DNA from: a virus
Virus record (IMG/VR): IMGVR_UViG_3300005663_000037
Location: 1 to 64,000 of that record
Length of the DNA: 64,000 bases
Direction: 5' to 3' (one strand)
The notes beneath the pieces are model-generated. The model was not told where the DNA came from and made no database searches. It was given only the letters and a program-made list of their open reading frames with translations. Of the stretch, positions 57,231-64,000 are shown in pieces. The translations under genes were made by a program, and so were the position numbers. Within the stretch, counting starts at the first letter, position 1, and every line of letters starts with the position of its first letter.

Positions 57231-58218
57231 ACTATTAACGAGAACATTACCTATAGTTACTGCAAAACAGGCAGCAGAATTAGCACTTAAGGAGATAGAA
57301 GAAGGAAGATCTGGTATACAACGATCCCTTCTTACTAGATGGAAGCATGTAAATAATTTACTCGTAGGTGGATTCAGATTTGGCAATACCTATGTATTAG
57401 GAGGAATGTCTGGTGGAGGAAAGTCTTATAAGCTAAACATGCTAAGAGAAGATTTCTTAAACAAGGAACTCAATAGTATGTTTACTAAACCATTTAGGCT
57501 TATACACTTTGCAATGGAGATGAGTGCTTCTGATGAAGTACTAAGAACAGTAGGAGGTAATATTAAGACCTCCTATCAGTCCTTAATATCTGCCTTTAGA
57601 AAACTTCCGGATCAAAAATTTACAGAAGCTATGGCTTATCTGGAATCCATGAAACATTTGGACATGGACTTTGTCGAAGTAACTGGAAACGTTCTTCAAC
57701 TAAAACAGACAATACTAGAGTATCAAGCTAAGTATCCTGGAATAAATCTTATAGTCTCTCTTGATCATACATTACTTACAGATTATCTTAATGAAAAAGA
57801 TGAAATACAATTAGTAACAAACGTGTCAAAGATGTTTCTCAGCGCAAGGAAAGAAATAGGTTGCATGGGAATTATAGTTGCTCAGTTAAATGATAAGATT
57901 GAGGATATAAGTAGAATTGGTAAAGCAAATTTTCATTATCCTACTAAGAAGGATATACATGGAGCAAAGGCAATATACAGAGATGCAGATTGTGTAATGG
58001 TTCTCCATGATCCTAGTCAACTAGGGATAAGAAGATACGGCCCAGAAAGTAATCCAGATGGACAAGGTGGACTTGGGTATACAACAGAGGATAGAGTCTT
58101 CCTTCATGTACTAAAGATGCGGAAGGGAGTTCCTGGAATGATTGTATTTACTCAAGACTTTAAGAATGGTAATTTACATGAGGAAATAATAAATGCACCA
58201 AGATTAGTAATAGAATGA
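57220..58218 (+). CDS. Replicative DNA helicase, DnaB-like
   Basis: The 332-residue protein is a RecA-fold motor: Walker A in LGGMSGGGKSY (60-70), then HFAMEMSASDEV typical of DnaB H1a, a Walker B in VSLDHTLL (about 179-186), and IIVAQLNDKIED (Q arm). It lacks an N-terminal DnaB domain, so it is a short DnaB/gp4-like ring helicase that would need a loader. It overlaps both neighbours, indicating one operon. Confidence 0.75.
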   Translation: MESKLLTRTLPIVTAKQAAELALKEIEEGRSGIQRSLLTRWKHVNNLLVGGFRFGNTYVLGGMSGGGKSYKLNMLREDFLNKELNSMFTKPFRLIHFAMEMSASDEVLRTVGGNIKTSYQSLISAFRKLPDQKFTEAMAYLESMKHLDMDFVEVTGNVLQLKQTILEYQAKYPGINLIVSLDHTLLTDYLNEKDEIQLVTNVSKMFLSARKEIGCMGIIVAQLNDKIEDISRIGKANFHYPTKKDIHGAKAIYRDADCVMVLHDPSQLGIRRYGPESNPDGQGGLGYTTEDRVFLHVLKMRKGVPGMIVFTQDFKNGNLHEEIINAPRLVIE

Positions 58219-58952
58219 CAGAAATAGCAACACAGCCGAAACCAACGGCAAAACCTGCAAGATTTAGATCATTACTTATAGATACAATTAGTCAACTACA
58301 AGACGATCAGTATCTAGCAGAATTAGCTGCGGCTAAATCAAAGAAATTGGAGTATGATGAATGGAGGAATCATGGAGTGAGTATCTTAACTCTGTATAAA
58401 ACAATAAAATCTCTTTCGGATACTACAGTAATTCAAGTCTTAGGATACGAAGGTACGGGGAAGAGTATGGGTGGGTACTATTTAGATCCAACTGAAACCT
58501 TTTGGTTAAATATTGATAAGAAACCACTACCCTGGGCCGGATGGAAGAAGACTTATGGGGATAAGCACAAAAACTACGCAGTGTCTTCAAGTTATTCAGA
58601 AGTAGAAGAGTTCATTACAGAGGCGCATTCTAGAGCTAAGAAACCGTTTGTAGTCTTTATACTAGGTCATTTGGAAGACTTCACCAGTGTAAGAGGAGAA
58701 AAAAGACAACAGCTTAGAGTGATAGGTAAGATGGCACATAAGCACAATATAGAAGGAGCACTTGTTCATAACTACTATACTCGTATAGATGAGACTAAGG
58801 ATGCGCTTGATCCCGAAAGGTATCTACTATCTACTCAAAACTCGGGACTTAATACAGCAAGATCACCCTTTTTATTGTGGGATAAGATGCATATACCTAC
58901 CAATTTCCAGAATATCGTTGATGCAGTCGTCAAAGATTGGAATGAAATTTAG
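58215..58952 (+). CDS. Sak4-like RecA-fold ATPase
   Basis: The 245-residue protein has a Walker A loop VLGYEGTGKS (75-84), a later strand with FVVFILGHLEDF (about 146-155) and a C-terminal helical part. Sequence order resembles phage Sak4/AAA_24 single-strand annealing or recombination proteins. A disordered proline-rich start (TQPKPTAKPAR) precedes it. It would act in recombination with the nearby SSB-like proteins. Confidence 0.6.
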   Translation: MTEIATQPKPTAKPARFRSLLIDTISQLQDDQYLAELAAAKSKKLEYDEWRNHGVSILTLYKTIKSLSDTTVIQVLGYEGTGKSMGGYYLDPTETFWLNIDKKPLPWAGWKKTYGDKHKNYAVSSSYSEVEEFITEAHSRAKKPFVVFILGHLEDFTSVRGEKRQQLRVIGKMAHKHNIEGALVHNYYTRIDETKDALDPERYLLSTQNSGLNTARSPFLLWDKMHIPTNFQNIVDAVVKDWNEI

Positions 58953-58995
58953 GAGGATAAATCTTCAGGAATAGGCAAATTACTTGACCTTTTCC

Positions 58996-59026
58996 TTGCA
59001 TCTTAATAGTAAAAGTGGTAACTTCA
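58996..59026 (+). promoter_or_regulatory. Promoter candidate TTG-N20-TAACTTCA
   Basis: TTG (58996-58998), 20 bases, TAACTTCA (59019-59026), with AAAAGTGG before the second box as at 45254. A second TTGAC lies 12 bases upstream (58984). It lies before the gene at 59069. Confidence 0.6.
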
Positions 59027-59068
59027 TATTTCTAATTAATTATTTTTAACTCTAAACAAGTACAGATT

Positions 59069-59644
59069 ATGTCTTTTGATTTTAGACAAACAAGAGTGGT
59101 AAAGAAGACTTACACCAAAGAAGGTGGAGCTTCTACACAAAACTGGGACTTTAGGTATAAGGCCAGTGGTAGTAAACTAGGTAAAGCAGAGTTCTACATT
59201 TCTAACAACTTGTACGACTTGCTTGATCTTGAAAATACAGCGTTACTAGAAAGGGACGCTTTTGACGATGATGGTAACATTACTGCGGTTGCCCTTGCAG
59301 TAGTACCAGACATTCCTAAGGAGGATGGAGGCATTGGAACAATCAAATGTCGAAGATTTATGAAAGGTGCCAAAATGGATAAGACTAAGAAATTCAGTGC
59401 TGATGTACTGGAATCTGCACTCGACTCTATAGGTGTCATTGATAAGACTAAGGAAGGAAATCAATACATGACCCTTAATCTTATTGGCAAATTTGAAGAT
59501 GCCGGAGCAGACGAGTTAGTACCGGTAGATGAAGATGAAGAAGGTCACGACATTCGTGAGATCGTTGCCGTTGAAGCACCAGTTGATGGGGCTACTGGAA
59601 CCGATGATGCTAATGATCCTAAAGAAGGACCAGCAGAAGAATAA
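59069..59644 (+). CDS. Single-stranded DNA-binding protein candidate
   Basis: A 191-residue protein with a beta-rich body (residues 1-140), including FYISNNLYDLLDLENTALLE and YMTLNLIGKFEDAG, and an acidic tail DEDEEGHDIREIV... ending DDANDPKEGPAEE. Acidic C-terminal tails are typical for SSBs that recruit replication partners. It has its own promoter and terminator, as expected for an abundant SSB. No definitive OB-fold residues, so the assignment is inference. Confidence 0.45.
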   Translation: MSFDFRQTRVVKKTYTKEGGASTQNWDFRYKASGSKLGKAEFYISNNLYDLLDLENTALLERDAFDDDGNITAVALAVVPDIPKEDGGIGTIKCRRFMKGAKMDKTKKFSADVLESALDSIGVIDKTKEGNQYMTLNLIGKFEDAGADELVPVDEDEEGHDIREIVAVEAPVDGATGTDDANDPKEGPAEE

Positions 59645-59670
59645 AAAAATCTCTCGGTACAGTAAAGTAA

Positions 59671-59698
59671 AAGGGGTAGACTGCTATCCCTTCTTTTT
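59671..59698 (+). terminator. Rho-independent terminator
   Basis: AAGGGGTAG-ACTG-CTATCCCTT (one G-T pair) followed by CTTTTTCT, just after the SSB candidate gene. Confidence 0.75.
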
Positions 59699-59725
59699 CT
59701 AATTTAAACTCTAATTATATTTTTA

Positions 59726-60553
59726 ATGAAAACACACGACAGTAAGGAAAAGGTTGTAGCGGAAAGAAGACTATTCACAGGACTAGCTCTTGTGAAGGTC
59801 ATTGCAATTAATCCTACTATGGAAGAAATGGATGTCTTAGGAATTAGACAACCTAAGAAAGCCCCAGTTTATACTGAGGAAATGGATGATGGAGCCGGAG
59901 GAAAGTATATGAGAACAAGACTAGACTTCTACTTGAAGAATGAAGCAGTCTCTACAAGAATGGCTCTATTCGTAGATGAACAGCAAGTACGAAGTAAGGA
60001 TAAGACAAAACACCAATACATTAACAATCATGCTCAAGTAACATGGGCAGAAGATCCAAAGGCGTTTATGTCATGGTACGTAGCTGAAACTGCAAGAATT
60101 GCTATCACAGGAGAAGAACGACTTCACAATTTCTTATGGGCTTGGGGGAATATAAAGACCTTCGTAAGTAAAGAAGAAGAAATGGACGGAAAGACTCAAG
60201 CCTCTATCGATGCTTCTCTAAATAGCCCGGCTAAGATAGCTGCTGGTGAGATCAAGGAACTTCGAGGTTACTTAAAGAACATCGCTAATAACGAGGTACG
60301 AGTACTCTTAGGAGTTAAGGATTACCAGTTTCAAGATGTTTATACAGGTTACTTTGGTAGGGCTTCTACGGAATCTCATGCACAGTGGCTGAAGGCACTA
60401 CAGAGTTCCTATTCACAGTACAGGAATGACTATCAAGGTAATCTTGCCTTTAAGGTATATGTACCCCCTAATGAAGTAGACATTGCTCAGGATACCGGTG
60501 GAGCTACAGCAACGTCAGAGGAGAAGGCAAATGTATCAGATTCTTTTGATTAA
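59726..60553 (+). CDS. Replication-associated protein, possible ssDNA-binding
   Basis: A 275-residue protein with LFTGLALVKVIAINPTMEEM near the start, an Asp/Tyr-rich middle (DFYLKNEAVSTRMALFVDEQ) and AITGEERLHNFLWAWGNI. The C-terminus is acidic/Ser-rich (EEKANVSDSFD). I recall related proteins in Bacteroidota phages next to replication genes, though function was not established. Own terminator follows, suggesting high expression. Confidence 0.45.
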   Translation: MKTHDSKEKVVAERRLFTGLALVKVIAINPTMEEMDVLGIRQPKKAPVYTEEMDDGAGGKYMRTRLDFYLKNEAVSTRMALFVDEQQVRSKDKTKHQYINNHAQVTWAEDPKAFMSWYVAETARIAITGEERLHNFLWAWGNIKTFVSKEEEMDGKTQASIDASLNSPAKIAAGEIKELRGYLKNIANNEVRVLLGVKDYQFQDVYTGYFGRASTESHAQWLKALQSSYSQYRNDYQGNLAFKVYVPPNEVDIAQDTGGATATSEEKANVSDSFD

Positions 60554-60590
60554 GCAACTTGAAGTTGCCAACTGTTGTAGATGCAGAAAG

Positions 60591-60620
60591 AAGGAGGACG
60601 AAAGTCCTCCTTTTGTATTT
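60591..60620 (+). terminator. Rho-independent terminator, with nearby palindrome
   Basis: AAGGAGGAC-GAAA-GTCCTCCTT followed by TTGTATTT is a perfect 9-base stem. A separate palindrome GCAACTT-G-AAGTTGC lies upstream at 60554-60568. Confidence 0.85.
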
Positions 60621-60634
60621 AATTAAACTACAAG

Positions 60635-60712
60635 ATGAGAATCAAAATAGAATTATCCGATTTTACATTCTTGCCAGCAGGCTACGGCCGCTATAAAGAA
60701 CTTAACCAATAG
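60635..60712 (+). CDS. Very short 25-codon gene, possibly truncated
   Basis: Reads MRIKIELSDFTFLPAGYGRY then KELNQ and TAG. The first part resembles the start of longer proteins I have seen in Bacteroidota phages (SDFKFLPSGYGHYKV-type); if so this copy is truncated after the first motif. Directly follows a terminator and precedes another gene. Confidence 0.35.
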   Translation: MRIKIELSDFTFLPAGYGRYKELNQ

Positions 60713-60726
60713 CAACATAGAGAAAT

Positions 60727-61023
60727 ATGGAAAATTTTAAAAAATTTACAACTGAAGAAAGTGGAAGTACAGAAATAACAGATAATACAGATATAGCACA
60801 AGAGAAACAAGATGTATTTACAGAATTGCAGGAATGGATTAACGAATTAGAAAAAGACTGGCCTTTAACAAGCGGAACAGGGAAAAAATTAATCAATGCC
60901 TTTGCATTACAGGTTGGTAAGGAGGCAATTCAAGCAACACGTACAGCGTTTATTAATTATCCGAGTAATATAAGAAGGTTGATAATTGATGAATACAAAC
61001 CACAGATAAAACAACTGAAATGA
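60727..61023 (+). CDS. Small acidic helical protein
   Basis: A 98-residue protein: acidic first half (EESGSTEITDNTDIAQEKQD) and helical second half (TGKKLINAFALQVGKEAIQA). Coupled to the next gene by ATGA overlap. Function unknown. Confidence 0.5.
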   Translation: MENFKKFTTEESGSTEITDNTDIAQEKQDVFTELQEWINELEKDWPLTSGTGKKLINAFALQVGKEAIQATRTAFINYPSNIRRLIIDEYKPQIKQLK

Positions 61024-61331
61024 AGAATAGTACAAAGTATAAGATAGTTCAGTGGGTGGAAAGACTAATTGGCTATAAGCCAGATCCTATCATAATCCAG
61101 GATAAAGAAAGACGGGAAATACAAGTAATTAAGTATTCGTTCAGTCTACACGAGTACAATCTTCTTGGTTTTAATTTAACTAAGAAAATGACAGTAGGTA
61201 TAGTAGAGGAATTAATTAAGAACAATGAGCTTTTAGTAATTACAACAAGGAAACATTCAGAAGACACAGTCGTTGCTACTGCTCTATTATTTTGCATTAA
61301 ACCTATAAAACAATGGAAAGAGTCAGACTAG
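61020..61331 (+). CDS. Unknown protein
   Basis: A 103-residue basic protein (MKNSTKYKIVQWVERLIGYK) with a beta-rich second half (LHEYNLLGFNLTKKMTVGIV). Overlaps the next gene by 19 nt. Function unknown. Confidence 0.45.
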   Translation: MKNSTKYKIVQWVERLIGYKPDPIIIQDKERREIQVIKYSFSLHEYNLLGFNLTKKMTVGIVEELIKNNELLVITTRKHSEDTVVATALLFCIKPIKQWKESD

Positions 61332-61504
61332 AACAATTTATTAGAATGTGGTTAAAGGATAACGGGGTAGAGTCTGTACACTACCAGGATCTTGTTCAAC
61401 AAGGATTTGACAGTAGTATAGATCTACAGATAAATGCACGACAACTACTTCTTTTAACGGAAGCAGTACTAGAAGAGAATGAAAGCAATACTAATACTGG
61501 ATAG
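61313..61504 (+). CDS. Small unknown protein
   Basis: A 63-residue helical protein, MERVRLEQFIRMWLKDNGVE..., overlapping both neighbours. It may be a small adaptor for the primase encoded next. Confidence 0.45.
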   Translation: MERVRLEQFIRMWLKDNGVESVHYQDLVQQGFDSSIDLQINARQLLLLTEAVLEENESNTNTG

Positions 61505-62468
61505 AAAAACGGTCTTAGAGCACGTCTCGCAGGAAGAAATATTTGAGAAGTATCTAGGACTACGCCCGCAATACGGAGTATCCTTTACTAACCCGCTTAG
61601 ACAAGACAAGTATGCTGGATGCAGATTCTATGACAAATATGGTAGGATAAGATTCAAGGACTTTAGTAGAGGTTGGAATTGGGATTGTTTTGATGTAATT
61701 ATGTTTGACTTCGGGTGTAACTACAATGAAGCTCTAAAGATTGTGGCTACTGACTTTAATATCCAGACCTATGAGATTGGAGGATTCAGACGGAAGCCTT
61801 CAAGTGTTAGACTAAGCCGAAGGGAGTCCTTTTCTAGCGGGAATTCTTCTATAATCATAAAACAAAAAAAGTTCAGCCGGAAGGAACTTACTTTTTGGGG
61901 ACAATATGGCATAGATGAACCTACACTAGAAAGATTTCGAGTTATGTCAGTAGAGAAAGCTTGGTTACAGTATCCTGATAAGTATAAGGTAGAAGTATAC
62001 TCTTATAGCTACAGCGATATCTGTTTCTGTTATGACTTAGGATGGGAAATTAGGAAACTATACTTTCCTGAAAGAAAAGAGGATAGGTTTATGCAAGTTA
62101 CTGCTAAAGTAGCTGAGGGTTACGTAATGCTTCCAGACTTTGGGAGTCACTTAATAATAACTAAGTCATATAAAGACGTAATAGCACTATGGCTATACGA
62201 TTTACTCTCCATTGCTCCGGCCTCTGAGACAGTAATTTTCCCTGAGAAGTTTATGGCTATCGTATTAAAGAGCTTTGATCAGCTCTTCACACTTTTTGAT
62301 AACGATAAGGCAGGTAAGATAGCCAGTATAAAATACAGGGATCAATATAACACAACACCTCTGCTTTTTCCTTCTGACATGGAAAAGGATTTCACAGATA
62401 ATCTAGTCTCCTATGGAAATAATTTTATGATTGACTATGCGGAAGATTTTAAACAAAGATTTCTCTGA
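61479..62468 (+). CDS. DnaG-like primase with altered TOPRIM motif
   Basis: The 329-residue protein has a CHC2-like N-terminal zinc-site relic without all Cys (about 25-95: GVSFTNPLRQDKYAGCRFYD, RIRFKDFSRGWNWDCFDVI). A TOPRIM-like domain follows, with LIITKSYKDVIAL (T228-K229-S230) and LFDNDKAG (D274, D276). In standard DnaG the first TOPRIM motif has Glu; here Lys-Ser is found, as in several Bacteroidota phage primases I recall. Priming activity may therefore be altered. A palindromic promoter follows at its end. Confidence 0.65.
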   Translation: MKAILILDRKTVLEHVSQEEIFEKYLGLRPQYGVSFTNPLRQDKYAGCRFYDKYGRIRFKDFSRGWNWDCFDVIMFDFGCNYNEALKIVATDFNIQTYEIGGFRRKPSSVRLSRRESFSSGNSSIIIKQKKFSRKELTFWGQYGIDEPTLERFRVMSVEKAWLQYPDKYKVEVYSYSYSDICFCYDLGWEIRKLYFPERKEDRFMQVTAKVAEGYVMLPDFGSHLIITKSYKDVIALWLYDLLSIAPASETVIFPEKFMAIVLKSFDQLFTLFDNDKAGKIASIKYRDQYNTTPLLFPSDMEKDFTDNLVSYGNNFMIDYAEDFKQRFL

Positions 62469-62504
62469 GAAATTTGGTTTTTTCTCAGAAAATTTGTAAC
62501 TTAC
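62465..62504 (+). promoter_or_regulatory. Promoter candidate TTG-N20-TAACTTAC within a palindrome
   Basis: TTG (62474-62476) and TAACTTAC (62497-62504) are 20 bases apart. A perfect inverted repeat CTGAGAAA (62465-62472) and TTTCTCAG (62481-62488) covers the spacer region, so a protein could repress it. It sits just after the primase gene and before 62590. Confidence 0.55.
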
Positions 62505-62589
62505 CTAATAGTCTGGAAATCAAGCAGTTAGAATCAAGGGAAGTTAGAACGTCTAGCTTTAAGTTATTACTTACTAAACAAAGACAACA

Positions 62590-62826
62590 ATGAATCGTAA
62601 CTATTATCTTACATTTGGACAGACCCATTACTATCCGGACACTGATATTAAGCTAAACGACTATTGGATCTTGATTAAGGCTCCTACCTATGCAATAGCT
62701 AGAGCTGCGGCATGGGATAAGTTTGGAGATAAGTTCTTTACCCTATATGAAGAAAGTGAGTTCTTAGACGATAAGAAGGAATACTTTCCTGGAGGAGAAT
62801 ATGAAGTAATTGAAGTAGACGAATAA
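62590..62826 (+). CDS. Small conserved-looking protein
   Basis: A 78-residue protein with YYLTFGQTHYYPDTDIKLND, AIARAAAWDKFGDKFFTLYE and a YFPGGEYEV end. The pattern Y-L-T-F-G-x-x-H and A-R-x-A-x-x-x-F-G-x-x-F is familiar from other phages, but no function is known to me. Driven by the promoter just upstream. Confidence 0.5.
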   Translation: MNRNYYLTFGQTHYYPDTDIKLNDYWILIKAPTYAIARAAAWDKFGDKFFTLYEESEFLDDKKEYFPGGEYEVIEVDE

Positions 62827-62833
62827 TGAAACT

Positions 62834-63202
62834 ATGATGAAAAATTCAAAAGAAATAGAAGCTAATCGAGATTATGCTAAGAAGCATTACAATAATGCGA
62901 CTAAGATAATAAGAACAAGTAATCCCTTTACATATAATGCTATTGAAGACTATGAACCCTGGCGGGAGACAGAGTATGATTTACCTCCCAAAGGAAGAGA
63001 GATAATAGGCTTCCGGACAGAATGGATACTGGAAGACTACAACCCTAACGGAACTAGACTTTGCTTCTACGGTGATTTTGGTTGGACAACTGCTAGATGG
63101 TGTAACGACCAAGACTCCTGGTATACAGATAACAGTGAAGATGACAAAGATGGTAAAGAGACTATACCTACACACTGGAAACCAAAGCCTAAACATCCGT
63201 AA
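62834..63202 (+). CDS. Unknown protein
   Basis: A 122-residue protein starting MMKNSKEIEANRDYAKKHYN with an aromatic, acidic second half (YNPNGTRLCFYGDFGWTTAR, WCNDQDSWYTDNSEDDK). The mixed aromatic/acidic pattern suggests a small ligand- or protein-binding fold. Function unknown. Confidence 0.5.
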   Translation: MMKNSKEIEANRDYAKKHYNNATKIIRTSNPFTYNAIEDYEPWRETEYDLPPKGREIIGFRTEWILEDYNPNGTRLCFYGDFGWTTARWCNDQDSWYTDNSEDDKDGKETIPTHWKPKPKHP

Positions 63203-63204
63203 CT

Positions 63205-63603
63205 ATGGGATACTCGGTAAATCTACGTACTTTAACTCGTAAGTCTGTTCTTGGATTTGGTCAATATAGTGATATACCTATACAAGGAATCTTGAATCAA
63301 GATCATGCAGGCTATCTAAGATGGATTTACTACAATTATACTAAGATTACATTCCTTCCTGAAATTCTAGAAGAGATTTCTGTTAAGGAGGAGGAATATA
63401 AGGTAGATAAACCGGGTAAAGATCCTGAATTAGGTCATAAACTAGCCAGATCAATAACTCAGAGTAGGAGTAGTGAGGAATGGATAAAGATAATGAAACA
63501 TAAAAGAAAACAAACAAAACTAACTCAGAGGAATTTAGAAAGAAATGAAGCCGTTCAACCAAAAGGAAAATTACAATGGATAAATCAAGGACGTAAGAAA
63601 TAA
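63205..63603 (+). CDS. DUF3820-like protein
   Basis: A 132-residue protein with LGFGQYSDIPIQGILNQDHA and GYLRWIYYNYTKITFLPEIL, matching the F-G-x-Y-x-D...YLxW pattern seen in DUF3820-type segments next to exonuclease domains. A basic, Gln-rich C-terminal tail follows. Could be a DNA-associated adaptor. Low certainty on function. Confidence 0.5.
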   Translation: MGYSVNLRTLTRKSVLGFGQYSDIPIQGILNQDHAGYLRWIYYNYTKITFLPEILEEISVKEEEYKVDKPGKDPELGHKLARSITQSRSSEEWIKIMKHKRKQTKLTQRNLERNEAVQPKGKLQWINQGRKK

Positions 63604-63604
63604 G

Positions 63605-63880
63605 ATGAAAAAATTAAATATAAAGATGGACAAAGCAATAATAATGGATACCGCTAACAATGGCTTAATGATAATACCCGAAGCTCTAAACAATGATCTA
63701 GAACCTACTATTACATTTAGGGCAAAGGATCAATGTTTCATAAGACACTTCAGGAACTATATTGAAGATTGTCAGAATGAAGGTTCTTCTGCCAAGAATA
63801 TAGAGGAACTTAACAGAATCCATAACGAGTTCTCACGATGGCAATTAAAGCATACAGAACAAGTTAAAGTACCACAATGA
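63605..63880 (+). CDS. Unknown protein
   Basis: A 91-residue protein: MKKLNIKMDKAIIMDTANNG then MIIPEALNNDLEPTITFRAK and a helical C-terminus. Ends by overlapping the next ATG (ATGA). Function unknown. Confidence 0.5.
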   Translation: MKKLNIKMDKAIIMDTANNGLMIIPEALNNDLEPTITFRAKDQCFIRHFRNYIEDCQNEGSSAKNIEELNRIHNEFSRWQLKHTEQVKVPQ

Positions 63881-64000
63881 TACCGAGAAATAGATTTGAC
63901 AGTGACGAAGAATGGTACTTTAGCTGGTACTTGGATGATCTGAAGGAAGCTGGTTTTATTAGTGACTATCAGTATCCAGGTAAGACGTTTGCTTTATCCG
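63877..64000 (+). CDS. Partial nuclease-like protein, runs off right edge
   Basis: The visible 41 residues read IPRNRFDSDEEWYFSWYLDD and LKEAGFISDYQYPGKTFALS. The start E-x-Y-F-x-W-Y-L-x-x-L-x-x-A-G resembles PD-(D/E)XK endonuclease-like (DUF1064-type) phage proteins. The catalytic part lies outside the window, so the call is tentative. Confidence 0.45.
   Translation, partial: MIPRNRFDSDEEWYFSWYLDDLKEAGFISDYQYPGKTFALS

Noticed and set aside
1-64000. tRNA genes or CRISPR arrays
   Set aside because: No cloverleaf with a GTTCGA-type T-loop and no regularly spaced direct repeats with unique spacers were seen by eye; a tRNAscan run would decide.

Overview
The window reads as most of the genome of a tailed bacteriophage infecting a Bacteroidota host. 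Signs of that host are AT-rich gene starts without Shine-Dalgarno sequences, candidate promoters of the form TTG-N20/21-TAnnTT (close to the Bacteroidota -33/-7 type), a lipoprotein leader, a signal peptide ending in HSQ, and a LamG-type lectin domain at the tail end of the virion genes. No tRNA, rRNA, CRISPR array, integrase or transposase was seen. No tape-measure protein, tail sheath or giant RNA polymerase was found either. The virion cassette therefore looks more podovirus-like than siphovirus- or myovirus-like. A relationship to crAss-like or Cellulophaga podoviruses is possible but cannot be settled from sequence reading alone.

Two gene arms diverge from one intergenic region. The left arm (1 to about 33.3 kb, minus strand) starts at its promoter end with small accessory genes (28-33.3 kb), including three adjacent membrane-anchored proteins with twin-arginine-like starts. 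It continues with a PD-(D/E)XK nuclease, an HExxH protein, a topoisomerase VI-A/Spo11-like protein, a GroES-like protein and an HU/IHF-like protein. The packaging and virion genes follow: terminase, portal, scaffold candidate, major capsid protein, connector pair, a 1497-residue tail protein, fibres, LamG protein, a small membrane protein and an M15-type endolysin. One virion-like gene runs off the left edge.

The central region (about 33.3-34.05 kb) has no convincing gene. It holds DnaA-box-like sequences, nested perfect inverted repeats and three repeat units spaced 65-66 bp, and is the best candidate for replication origin and divergent control region.

The right arm (34.05-64 kb, plus strand) starts with many small genes, including two three-member paralogous families and a PrimPol-like protein. 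A candidate structured RNA lies at 42.5-42.83 kb. The replication module follows: family A DNA polymerase with a 400-residue intein, ATP-dependent ligase, circularly rearranged GHKL-ATPase-like protein, SF2 helicase, DnaB-like helicase, Sak4-like ATPase, SSB candidates and a DnaG-like primase. A reverse-strand 59-codon gene with its own terminator sits inside this arm, just upstream of the polymerase.

The most interesting signals are the topoisomerase VI-A-like protein together with the rearranged GHKL ATPase (a possible split type IIB-like topoisomerase), the structured RNA, the origin region, the twin-arginine-like trio and a recurring gene leader. Three apparent frameshifts and one in-frame amber codon are either assembly errors or recoding sites. 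All assignments come from reading motifs by eye; no database search was possible.
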